24,517 bases of DNA. Source: JAFGPL01 sp046485045 (GTDB lineage Bacteria > Bacteroidota > Bacteroidia > Bacteroidales > UBA10428). Numbering within the stretch: the stretch's first letter is position 1; each line of letters begins with the position of its first letter. The notes under the pieces are model-generated. The model did not search any database. It was given only the letters and a program-made list of their open reading frames with translations, and was not told where the DNA came from. The stretch spans positions 1-24,517 of the forward strand of contig JAWOHT010000057.1 of the NCBI GenBank assembly GCA_046485045.1, written 5' to 3'. Below are positions 21,901-24,517 of the stretch, in pieces. Both the position numbers and the translations under genes were made by a program.

Positions 21901-22960
21901 TTACTATTAAATCACCACCAAAAAAAACAGCCGCGTTGCCCGAATTTTCCCAGCTGCCATCAACAGTTACATTGCCTGTAAAGGTTTTACTGCCATTTGC
22001 ATTATTGATAACAAAGCTGCGCCCTGCAGGTATATTCAACGCCCCTGCCACACTAACTGCCGCCCTGCCTATCACTGCATCGGCAGCCGGCAATGAAAGA
22101 ATACCGTTGATGTTTATAATACCCGTAGCACCACCGTTGATGGTACCGCCAGACAAATCAACGTTCTCGAGACTGGTTGTACCGCCAGCATTGCCATCGG
22201 CAAAGGTGCCGGCAATAACAGAATTGCCTGCCACTGTAAAATTAAGATTATTGGGATTAAACGACGATCCGCTTCCGAGATTGAAATCACCATTTACAAC
22301 AGTACTTGCAGAAAGAGTTTTTGTCCCTCCTGTAGAAACCGTAAGGTTATAAAAATTGTATGCAGGAATGGTTTGATTACCCGCTCCGTTAAAATTAACC
22401 GTCGCTGCTCCTTCAGAAAATGTAAAACCTGAGGAAAAAGTACCGCCGATAGAAATCGCAGCGCTTCCGGTAACGCTCACATAATTCTCATCTGTAGCCC
22501 CGCCCCTGGAGAGGTTATTTGCCACCTGCATTGTTCCGCTATTGATATTTAGAATGTTGGTTCTGGTGTTATTGGTAGTATTTGCCAATAAAATATTTGA
22601 ACATGTCAATATTCCATCGGCAATATCCAAAGTCTGCGAAACACTGTTCGCTGCGGGATTGCTATAACTGATATTACCCGTTACCGTAAGTGTAATGGCG
22701 CTGTTCAGCGATAAAGATGAGCTGGAAGTTCCGGAAAGAAACGTTATAGATGCACAAACGGCATCAACATCAGCAATAATATCAAATCCACTGCCTATCT
22801 GAACAACATCTGTTGCCAGGGGTACCCCATCAGGGTTCCAGTTGGCAGAATCGCCCCAATTATTTGTTAATGCCCCTCCATCCCAGGATTTCTGCGCATA
22901 AAATTTATGAAAGGTAAACAATATGAGAATGGCTGATATCGTGAAGTACCGGAAATTCAT
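6632..22960 (-). CDS. Giant repetitive beta-helix-type surface protein (adhesin-like), 5442 aa
   Basis: One uninterrupted frame of 5442 codons for an exported protein of more than half a megadalton (estimate), probably a cell-surface adhesin or filament. A signal peptide (MNFRYFTISAILILFTFHKFYA) is followed by QKSWDGG. The body is rich in Asn, Gly, Thr and Ser, and poor in Cys and charged residues. At least 37 copies of a beta-strand-rich unit can be picked out by eye: 'V.F.G...Q.I....FYNL.I...G.KTL.GD..I.GDLTI..GT' and 'GNWTNNG.F', as in parallel beta-helix proteins. Six W...NW...VP segments divide it into super-modules. Near residues 5180-5335 is a distinct region (RWVNTLETDYLFPVG, FWRFSSKNSM), then a terminal Ig-like domain (about 5342-5442) from DSVCAGDD to PAPGPVHHIPND. 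No canonical T9SS type-A or type-B CTD is seen. It is the first gene of the minus-strand string; the SprB-repeat gene follows after 17 nt. Size is comparable to SprB of Flavobacterium, but the repeats differ. Role in adhesion or gliding is inferred. Confidence 0.92.
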   Translation of the reverse strand: MNFRYFTISAILILFTFHKFYAQKSWDGGALTNNWGDSANWNPDGVPLATDVVQIGSGFDIIADVDAVCASITFLSGTSSSSLSLNSAITLTVTGNISYSNPAANSVSQTLDIADGILTCSNILLANTTNNTRTNILNINSGTMQVANNLSRGGATDENYVSVTGSAAISIGGTFSSGFTFSEGAATVNFNGAGNQTIPAYNFYNLTVSTGGTKTLSASTVVNGDFNLGSGSSFNPNNLNFTVAGNSVIAGTFADGNAGGTTSLENVDLSGGTINGGATGIININGILSLPAADAVIGRAAVSVAGALNIPAGRSFVINNANGSKTFTGNVTVDGSWENSGNAAVFFGGDLIVNASGSYISGTGTHTFSGASAAIGGTNAGISLPAVAVTGNIANNIICSVTSLSGTGSWTQAVNSILNVSGALTISSLNAVANGNTVNYNGTGAQSVPANTFYNLVLSEGNTKTLTGNIIVNNDFTIQPLTACNPNTFNLSVLGNTAIQGTYADGNIIGTSTFTNVDISGGTINGGANGVVDITGNLSLPSADATIGRVQITVTGTLDIPAGNILTISNNNGTKTFNGKITIDGSWNNSGNSAITIGGGLIVNNTAVFTSGTSNYTFSGVADTIDGTITDLSFTGIIITGNITNNLSVITTNLSGTGAWTQASGSTLSVSGAMTIAALSATAAANTVYYNGAGAQNIFATDYYNLQLSGGNTKTQLNDLDILNDLTIAAGVTYNIGTVSSLLVIGGNSLIDGILFFNTTTTKDVSITGNLSGSGSINISGGNLPHVLNLNGELNSINTLINGAGANEIHYTRNGDQTVFASNVYRVLTVSGSGTKSLAGDIAVAGATSVNGGTLSLNGYTMTTIMDITINNGAELLVNSNAGLRVSNNRSIINNGTFSVIGAPGNIATVNINGTGSYYYTQSDPTSVLQAVHYLFSNLNNGLNITNGTVSSLYNMSNGTFENGTGNHYLNLTGISMPAFPDISNVVFNTGPTYNVSRTSGIGALNFTDATGTLAGENSDNDNGNPGSLINWNNPSSTYYSTGNVSAGSVTSWTRNPDGTGANPSSVTDGLATLMVQDGHTVVVDNNGDIDVLKLYVGGGTSGTLRIGADAAQRTVSVRELLEIRPNATLNAGSQGSPSHNLLIYGNINNDGNFNLKPSSSVVNTQIFGNTVIQGTVSPVFNDVTFISGSNTTPITQLDVNGNIFIANGAVFNDNGLSHTVAGNWSVTGNGLYNASGTIVFDGLVNSIIDNPTFASVTFNNLVFSGGAAGTIQENLIVNGSFTITNNTFVSVPVNSVTCNGDFTVDLNATFSQSANSMNFSGTGNQTIALSGNCTFYNLYFSNGGANPKTVNGNINTTNLLIIYNGATVDGTGNHILSNGLRIDGICNWSGSVTMRGGYLYTANASNTLSLGTAVLNIDGYVQLTYAAPAISLQALINNNVNILSGYLLLNNNTEMAGQPAATFTLSAATLLYVRGADNFPAGFGTYTISPSSWVIYDGVTDQNITGGLSYGNLRMGGAGTNKTVDGNLDINGTLDLNNGITLFLLNYSHTIAGNIENGTNSTIDGQNATVTFDASDANQTIQASGTGYYSFRNLYVTLSGATATRTKTFDAGSTILISGGNMVLSNIGGSEAIKLIFDLNNNNIGGTPANLVLNEHCQINTDLADFGAGVTDNFTGTKSLHENSTVYFSLNGAQLIPDGFSYGCISFYGGNKTARGPLDINGDILPAGGTPVFYDNGFTHAIAGDWLLNNGAYYTQTSATGTIVFDGADQNIYGANFNNIIIANTGIATVTNNLTIYGNLTANAGSTIDFSTRNMTLHRNFLLIGNGLYTQTTGTSYFTGSSNQTITSNAGSYLGVVVINKPNAAGNQTVSVLSELHIAGNFTLTQNAGVFDISNQDVYFGGRLYVEANTVEPGAAFTAAGSNVFFDGTDAQLIRNSNANPLTFNNITFTAAGSKSFDIAGTGSRNMLVDGFFNIAGSTVIAGGWGNGGMDIYVRGDWNNTGTFSHNNARTVYFDGSNQSISSSPFWNIDFGGTNQKTLLGNITVNANLTISSDTLNTNDNNITVDGNWTNNAASAFFMPGTGAVVFNGGNATIYTGTTSGPAPGKSFYRVEINKNAGTAVLGGDLDVNHSLVINTGNLQTNAYSVWLAGDFINNGGTYNQNNNASILTLDAPGGNYQFIPNSGTFRGIIVDAPGAVFQVGDDFTVTNVDFVLSNGEFRLNGNQMNIAGNNRAILINNGIFNVDSASVIEFTANGQAINLSNGVLMIVGSPSMASSLNRSTGTFTISQTGGTIHARYYSVRGGNFIISGGTIDATDNFSDGTFAGGGGNAYLTLTGLDFADFGIENIIFNSGPVYNVSRTSGSGTVTFEDASGSLAGENYDQDNADPGTLLNWTFPSGFFWDGGAGTENWHDADNWSGNTLPSDTNIVYLDHTYVPGIYTVRVQAQNVDIKRIIMDAQGGNAINLIQENGYDVALSEHLQIGVSCTYSLTDNTTVLNVGKNWTNLGTFNHGNSTVTFNGTPGNYIISSGGISAGKSFYNLVINSPGSTYNLGNATDIDNNLTVTNGTFNLASGNNDITVGGNWLIDALNGGIFNASLADVTFDGSDQGITNGSFYNFITAGSGIKTLNSNIDINADITISSGTTLDALENNLYIEDDWINNGAFTQSGLGAVIFDGTGNQDIGQGTTATSFNNLSFLNAGNKTFYNNATIDGTFTINTGSGTVNLDTYVIDGTGSANVFYNFGTLELRGADNFPRNFEDIQMLNTSNVIYRADIDQTVHPTIYGNLTLRRLSAGTALKTAGGDLDITGNLYMSNDNNTVFDVAANNAYIKLTGGIAFNAGCDIIWGTGSSTLEHVGGDWNIDADLDSFNILILGGTGDKYTQGDLQIGGDLTVKSNVDLFMYQNGNRALFRSITGNASNTFTLESGARLLCATPSASGPAIPSGFGAYNLHNNSTFYLYSPNGVDQTLFTGLSIQYGNLIFIGTKTVTLDGIADLDVNGDLNTQYSTLIDNGRNIKVGGANIYLNNYLPSSTAISFSLDGFRNQYLRGDLENTIDFGSIICAGSGVKTLGDGNDVINIAGNLTISPSVTLTSNRNITFSGTSWTNNGIFTHSANTLLINGVADQTINPGAVNPLNRFNNITFRNNSLKSFITNGADINGNFIVEEGTVDLGPLTHRIAGQVTNNTGGILISNLADITFDGGNQGINSPAFSINNVVISGTGTKRLFSDWSINGDLTINAGTALNTSDNIIPTHYNIQIGGNWTNHGAYVNNTSTVTFNGSTSPVNITSGGSNFVYVAFNPSAAVEYYLQSPSTRISRTMNIGANASLSLYSNTLILGSNIGAGKLFTVDGSLDINENSNLLFNNQGSQSVMNVSGVLKVVGSSSLNLATISREVAGVAGSETQINILPSGTFAANNYLIEYLQDAGLNMQSGSVLDATYNLSNGTWSNIRNVSNVRYINLEADYSGDTIKNVIFNFAGTPIQGTHFNVVRELAATPVVFDSCGGNIGSYKYEKDDEAVPSANSGLLRWPAVTETYWTGAVNNDWHLAANWDNGVPTALIDAIIPDRPNDPIISVSDATCKNLTISNGTLILDNNNNITVAGDITIGTGTNLAIFSVNTPLSSIYAGGLWTRGTNGLFLHGNSTVIFNSASGAATIVPRNSAFYNVVFDNSITTFYISGNPVNIAGKFEILNGTVVPVTNNYVYNVAGDVSLSGGTFVPVQGAVAAGTIVLNGDNQQITKGFFHHLQASGTGEKTFEDSTVINGTTIINSTMTAAAGCIVDFNGNVSITSTGTFNDGGEDHHFSGAVWTGTGNYAGSGSVTFDRTIGNQTINKALFHNLYINCTGRVLTIADSVNILNNMEIRSGINYVNLQSNIISNTSASGSFTMQNNTRLYVYGNDNFPKSFATYSLSPLSYVYYYGSGDQLIEGITYGYLYLNNSNIKTLKGDITINGNLLFNSSTLDVSPNSFSIALAGTWNNNSTGNFICRNGEVMFTGGSNQAITFGGANINRFYNVTVAKTDGYAYANNNTSNDFIIESNLIVTSGRFHANNRSVYIGGDMVASGSGGFYNNTGTYILNKTNGTAQIHTNNSSLFSLHVNSSGNATFTALGNITLTGDLRIISGIFNGNGNTLTCGNGIGDAVNISGTFITGAGGTIALGNGTTLNVDASGRIEVVGTASQIARITNNASGGRYNFLVNGTIAAQYYLFEYMSASGIYLSETSAIDPVNNFSNGTFTRGAGTGQLLRIENTQSFVAPDYIVNVSFPLNPGGSASNVSKITGSTGTLEFYNATGIFAGENYDNDPLNLINWTGPVVLTWNGSISSDWNDSLNWTASYGPPIVPAGNENVIIAAATNQPVLTVPGAITGNLTINSGASVTLNTPYDAGVADLDVNGDITINGSLRLMSSGDYIHVEGSWTKAAAGTVILNGNVTFDGSGGAKVINNRGIAFTNLTIGGTSQYLLGWNTIVNKNLTVLAGSTLDVTPANYSLTVKGNWSGYGTFMPNLGKVTFNATTGAPVVYSGQSSFNDLDINAAGIAYLLDTTMSVLRNLNIISGTLNLNGQNLFAGDGSGTDNLTITGALIVGANGTVTMGNNSRLNVNSGGTLDMVGSGISDRAVVTAQGSSRYSFDVNSGAVINARFYAVGNTDADGLYIHSGAATSQVYNLSDGVFENGYPSGGVYLKIEHEPAWGDDTVKNVTFNTGPVYNVSRTSGTAVFYFQDALGVIGTYEYEYDINAPDPGSGLLHWPLLNTYIWTGAIDTDWHKPGNWSGGAVPDNTKNAVIPSSVANFPEIIANTAQAKSLTVYPGASVTVARDTEIEEDMVNSGVITASGSPVIEVGQNWTDINGAFNPGNSSVILLSNTGTRDLQVTTGSFYNLEINGLSVIHRLIRNLIVQNDLTISSGNLNMNGYQVYIGGGLMNSGSLTTGSQSIIFNGSSGNHLVDAGTSTLYNVLINTTGAASYLLNNDLSIQNNLTIQNGNLDLSPDGGVTSHNLNIGNRLSISGGSLYGRNGLVQIGENLIISGLGTFNCGTGTVSLLSNSGIRTIASRNNAFYNISFDGNATFRLSGNLDVNHDLTISAGILDVGTSPSYNIYVAGNWTNSATFVPRAGTVTFDGTNQTINKTLDETFYNISINNSTLLLNTGVNITNFFTLTSGNVTTQANSIVLGTGVSNTGSLSYTSGSIIGYFERWVNTLETDYLFPVGVSGNTNAAYLRFITNLSPGSVLASFMASDPGTTGLPVTDNGMPVDEVFTDGFWRFSSKNSMSSADYNIHLNGNGFISHTIDTATRILKRNNGGNWVIDGSHLSATGSVCHRTGLNGISVVSTDFCFGIISCTGGLIGYSDSVCAGDDVVPFINVALPTGGSSYTYTWQYTTELTAVPGDANWTDIAGSNLLTYDHGNLYTPTLFIRRTNGTGCPATYSNIILIHTFRKPAPGPVHHIPND
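11130..18550 (-). repeat. Recurring DNFP/YGNL modules in the giant protein
   Basis: A second recurrent unit, distinct from the basic FYNL repeat, reads L.V.G.DNFP..F..Y.L.P.S.V.Y.G..DQ.I....YGNL.L....KTL.GDLDINGNL. Four copies are recognisable on the minus strand, near 18550-18390, 14730-14590, 14190-13970 and 11290-11120. The 14190 copy is the most divergent (ATPSASGPAIPSGFGAYNL, then YGNLIF). Each replaces one basic repeat within a super-module, which suggests a structural variation such as a capped or widened helix turn. That interpretation is inference. Confidence 0.65.
20846..22345 (-). repeat. Two diverged 750-bp (250-residue) repeats in the giant gene
   Basis: The Leu codon of the equivalent YNL motif falls at 22345-22343, 21595-21593 and 20845-20843, exactly 750 nt apart each time. 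Inside the two units the order is the same: FADGN/YADGN, NVDLSGGTINGGA, LSLPAADAVIGR / LSLPSADATIGR, LDIPAGN, GSKTF.G..T.DGSW.NSGN, LSGTGSWTQA, NTVNYNGTGAQ. The DNA has diverged clearly, but no net insertion or deletion has accumulated. The repeats explain the long proline-rich open frames seen antisense in this area. Confidence 0.85.
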
Positions 22961-23249
22961 TTTTGGATGCTTTTCAATTTATATTGATACGATTAATTTA
23001 TAAAAGGTTACATAAATGATTGACTAAAAGTAAAAAAATAATCTGGTGATTGCGCCAGTTAACTATAAAAATAATCAATACTTTTAAACAAATATAAACC
23101 CTCCTGAATTCAGCCCCTTAAGCTGTTTATACAGTTTCTGCAAATGTAAGAAACCTTACAGGCAGAAGAAAAATCCCAGGATGGATTGCTCTTTATTACT
23201 TATATTCACGAATTATTAATAAATTTCGCCCTTTAAAACCATTTTCCCG
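22961..23249. other. Divergent intergenic region between the giant operon and the GNAT-like gene
   Basis: AT-rich, 289 bp, with no supported ORF. It must hold the leaders of both divergent units. On the minus strand TATATTTG (23096-23089) and TACATTTG (23148-23141) match the Bacteroidota -7 consensus TAnnTTTG, but neither has a TTG at the expected 19-21 nt spacing, so no promoter is called. No strong Shine-Dalgarno precedes either start. I see no repeat or RNA gene here. Confidence 0.5.
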
Positions 23250-24374
23250 ATGGCTGTCACAATAAAAGAGGTTGCCACGAAAAGCGATTTACGAAAATTC
23301 ATCTGTCTGCCCGCTGAAATCCATAAAAACCATAAAAACTGGGTGCCACCTTTGTATATTGATGAACGGGCATTTTATAATCCGAAAAAAAACCGTTCGT
23401 TTTCACACTGTGAATGCACGCTGGCGCTGGCTTTTAAAGATAATAAAGTCGCAGGCCGCATCATGGGTATTATTAACCATAAGTACAACCAGCATCATAA
23501 CGAAAAAACAGGCCGTTTTTTCAATATAGAGTGCTTTGATGACAGTGAAACGGCAAATGCACTACTCGAATTTGTTGAAAACTGGGCCATTAATAAAGGC
23601 ATGGACAAACTGGCAGGCCCACTGGGCTTTTCAGACAAAGACCCACAGGGCATGCTCATTGAAGGTTTTGATATGCCAATGGTGATTACCACCAATTGCA
23701 ATTACCAATACATGGTAAGGCTTATTGAAGAATTTGGGTTTGGCAAGAAGGTAGACCTTGTGGACTACAGGATGAAAATACCCGAAAAAATTCCTGCATT
23801 TTATGAAGAGATTAAAAACAGGTGCATCAGCCGCAATAATATACGGCTACTTGAATTTAAGTCTAAAAAAGAGTTAAAACCTTATATCAGGAAAGTATTT
23901 GAGCTGGTTAATGAAACGTATGGCCATATTTTTGCTTTCTCTGAGATTGAACAGGACGAAATGGAGTATATGGCCAAAAGGTATCTGCCGGTAATCAACC
24001 CCAGGTTTGTAAAAATGGTGCTCGACAACAATGGCATCCTCATTGCCTTTGTGCTTGCCATACCCGATATAGCCGAAGGTATCAGGCTGGCGGGGGGAAA
24101 GCTGTTGCCTTTAGGGATTTTTAAAATTCTCAGATCGGTGAGGAGCACCAAAATGCTTGTTATGCTGCTGGGCGCCATTAAACACGAATACCGCAATGCA
24201 GGCCTTGATGCCCTGATGGGGGTAAGCATGCTGCAGGAGGCTCAGAAAGCCGGCATGGAAGTAATTGACAGCCATCTGGTGCTTGAAGACAACAATAAAA
24301 TGCGTGCCGAATACGAACGCATGGGCGGTGAAGTTTACAAAAGATACCGGATATTTCAGAAAGAGATTAACTGA
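23250..24374 (+). CDS. GNAT-like N-acetyltransferase family protein (YghO-like)
   Basis: Predicted cytoplasmic protein of 374 residues with no signal peptide. It resembles the large GNAT-like proteins annotated as N-acetyltransferase or YghO-like in Bacteroidota. Recognisable features are an N-terminal strand-rich domain (VAGRIMGIINHKYN, residues 67-80), the family signature GPLGFSDKDPQGMLIEGFD (123-141) followed by a YMVRLIEEFGFGKK.DL.DYRM segment, and a C-terminal half ending EDNNKMRAEYERMGG...KRYRIF (about 347-368), typical of the GNAT acyl-CoA fold's last helix and strand. The substrate is unknown. The start is ATG at 23250, in an AT-rich leader without a strong ribosome-binding site. It is divergent from the giant surface-protein operon, and 143 nt of non-coding DNA follow it in the window. 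It looks like an ordinary chromosomal gene unrelated to the secretion cluster. Confidence 0.85.
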   Translation: MAVTIKEVATKSDLRKFICLPAEIHKNHKNWVPPLYIDERAFYNPKKNRSFSHCECTLALAFKDNKVAGRIMGIINHKYNQHHNEKTGRFFNIECFDDSETANALLEFVENWAINKGMDKLAGPLGFSDKDPQGMLIEGFDMPMVITTNCNYQYMVRLIEEFGFGKKVDLVDYRMKIPEKIPAFYEEIKNRCISRNNIRLLEFKSKKELKPYIRKVFELVNETYGHIFAFSEIEQDEMEYMAKRYLPVINPRFVKMVLDNNGILIAFVLAIPDIAEGIRLAGGKLLPLGIFKILRSVRSTKMLVMLLGAIKHEYRNAGLDALMGVSMLQEAQKAGMEVIDSHLVLEDNNKMRAEYERMGGEVYKRYRIFQKEIN

Positions 24375-24440
24375 AAAGAATATTCTATATTGATTTTGAT
24401 GACAAATATATTTTTAAACCTCTGGACATTTGATTATATC

Positions 24441-24504
24441 GTACCTGACGGCACTAAATAATTGGTGAATTATTATTCTACCAATATTATGTCCCTACGG
24501 GACA
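24441..24504. repeat. Two related small palindromes, likely a dispersed intergenic repeat
   Basis: Seen in sequence: GTACC-TGAC-GGCAC (24441-24454) and TGTCCC-TAC-GGGACA (24490-24504) are the same kind of stem-loop, GTxCC...GGxAC, starting 50 nt apart. Between them ATTGGT (24461-24466) and ACCAAT (24480-24485) form another 6-bp inverted repeat. From memory, motifs like CTACCGATAT...GTCCCTACGGGAC and GTACCTACGGCAC recur in Bacteroidota intergenic DNA. No T-tract follows, so it is not a clear terminator for the gene ending at 24374. The element may continue past the window end. Confidence 0.6.
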
Positions 24505-24517
24505 ATGATATGGAATT

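Larger units (their letters stand above)
8640..22890 (-). repeat. Six W...NW...VP linker segments dividing the giant protein
   Basis: Seen in the translation: recurring segments of the form TW.G....DW....NW.....VP. The leading Trp is at residues 26 (codon ending 22885), 2402 (15757), 3537 (12352), 4316 (10015) and 4752 (8707). A degenerate copy lies near residue 1040 (about 19855: TYYSTGN...SWTRNPDG). All but the first are preceded by a conserved lead-in, F.TGPVYNVSRTSG, then a DA.G..AGENYD.D...G.LNW-type stretch. The spacing between segments is about 1014, 1362, 1135, 779 and 436 residues, so the super-modules mostly shorten toward the C-terminus. Confidence 0.8.

Noticed and set aside
21660..22352. 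Plus-strand 230-codon open frame antisense to the giant gene, and similar ones at 20916-21116, 21123-21455, 19077-19529 and elsewhere
   Set aside because: The products are proline-rich, low-complexity, lack signal or domain patterns, and repeat because the sense strand repeats. They are shadows of the giant gene's codon usage.
23089..23148. Bacteroidota-type promoter (TAnnTTTG) for the giant gene
   Set aside because: Two -7-like matches on the minus strand lack a TTG at the expected spacing and are more than 120 bp from the start. Such matches are common by chance in AT-rich DNA.

Overview
The window looks like a chromosomal segment of a Bacteroidota bacterium, probably Bacteroidales/Marinilabiliales-like. 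The support is a PorP/SprF-family outer-membrane protein, a type IX secretion (T9SS) type-B ('gliding motility-associated') C-terminal domain, SprB repeats, signal peptides ending in ...AQ or ...SQ, weak Shine-Dalgarno signals, AT-rich spacers with heptamer tandem repeats, and a giant surface protein. The placement rests on protein families and style, not on a marker gene. No rRNA, tRNA, CRISPR array or transposase was seen.

Layout. Positions 1-335 form a non-coding leader with two tandem arrays: a 7-bp repeat, then six 15-bp units. On the plus strand follow three exported-protein genes in one direction: a 320-aa Ig/PKD-like secreted protein (336-1298), a PKD-like protein with a divergent type-B T9SS sorting domain (1353-2372), and a PorP/SprF-like outer-membrane protein (2462-3505). 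A cargo plus PorP/SprF pairing is a known T9SS arrangement.

Converging on these from the right is a minus-strand gene string of about 19 kb. In transcription order it holds a 5442-residue repetitive beta-helix-type surface protein (22960-6632), a small SprB-repeat protein (6614-5781), a membrane-anchored protein with 11 TPRs (5719-4466) and a secreted YD-like protein (4455-3589). Spacers are 17, 61 and 10 nt, so one operon is plausible. The giant protein is built of six super-modules, each opening with a W...NW...VP segment (residues 26, ~1040, 2402, 3537, 4316, 4752). These are filled with at least 37 copies of a beta-strand-rich unit typified by 'FYNL.I...G.KTL.G...'. Its N-terminal part contains a 250-residue repeat with exact spacing.

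On the right, 23250-24374 encodes a GNAT-like protein, divergent from the giant operon and probably unrelated to it. After it, at 24441-24504, two related small palindromes suggest a dispersed intergenic repeat cut by the window end.

The most interesting point is that the 320-aa protein on one strand and the giant protein on the other end in the same kind of C-terminal Ig-like domain. It opens with VC.GD and closes with PAP..GP[IV].HIPN a few residues from the stop, and neither protein has a recognisable T9SS type-A or type-B domain. This may be an unrecognised sorting or anchoring domain, or a truncation point common to multi-domain adhesins. With the adjacent SprF-like protein, the locus reads as a cell-surface adhesin assembly unit; that functional reading is inference.
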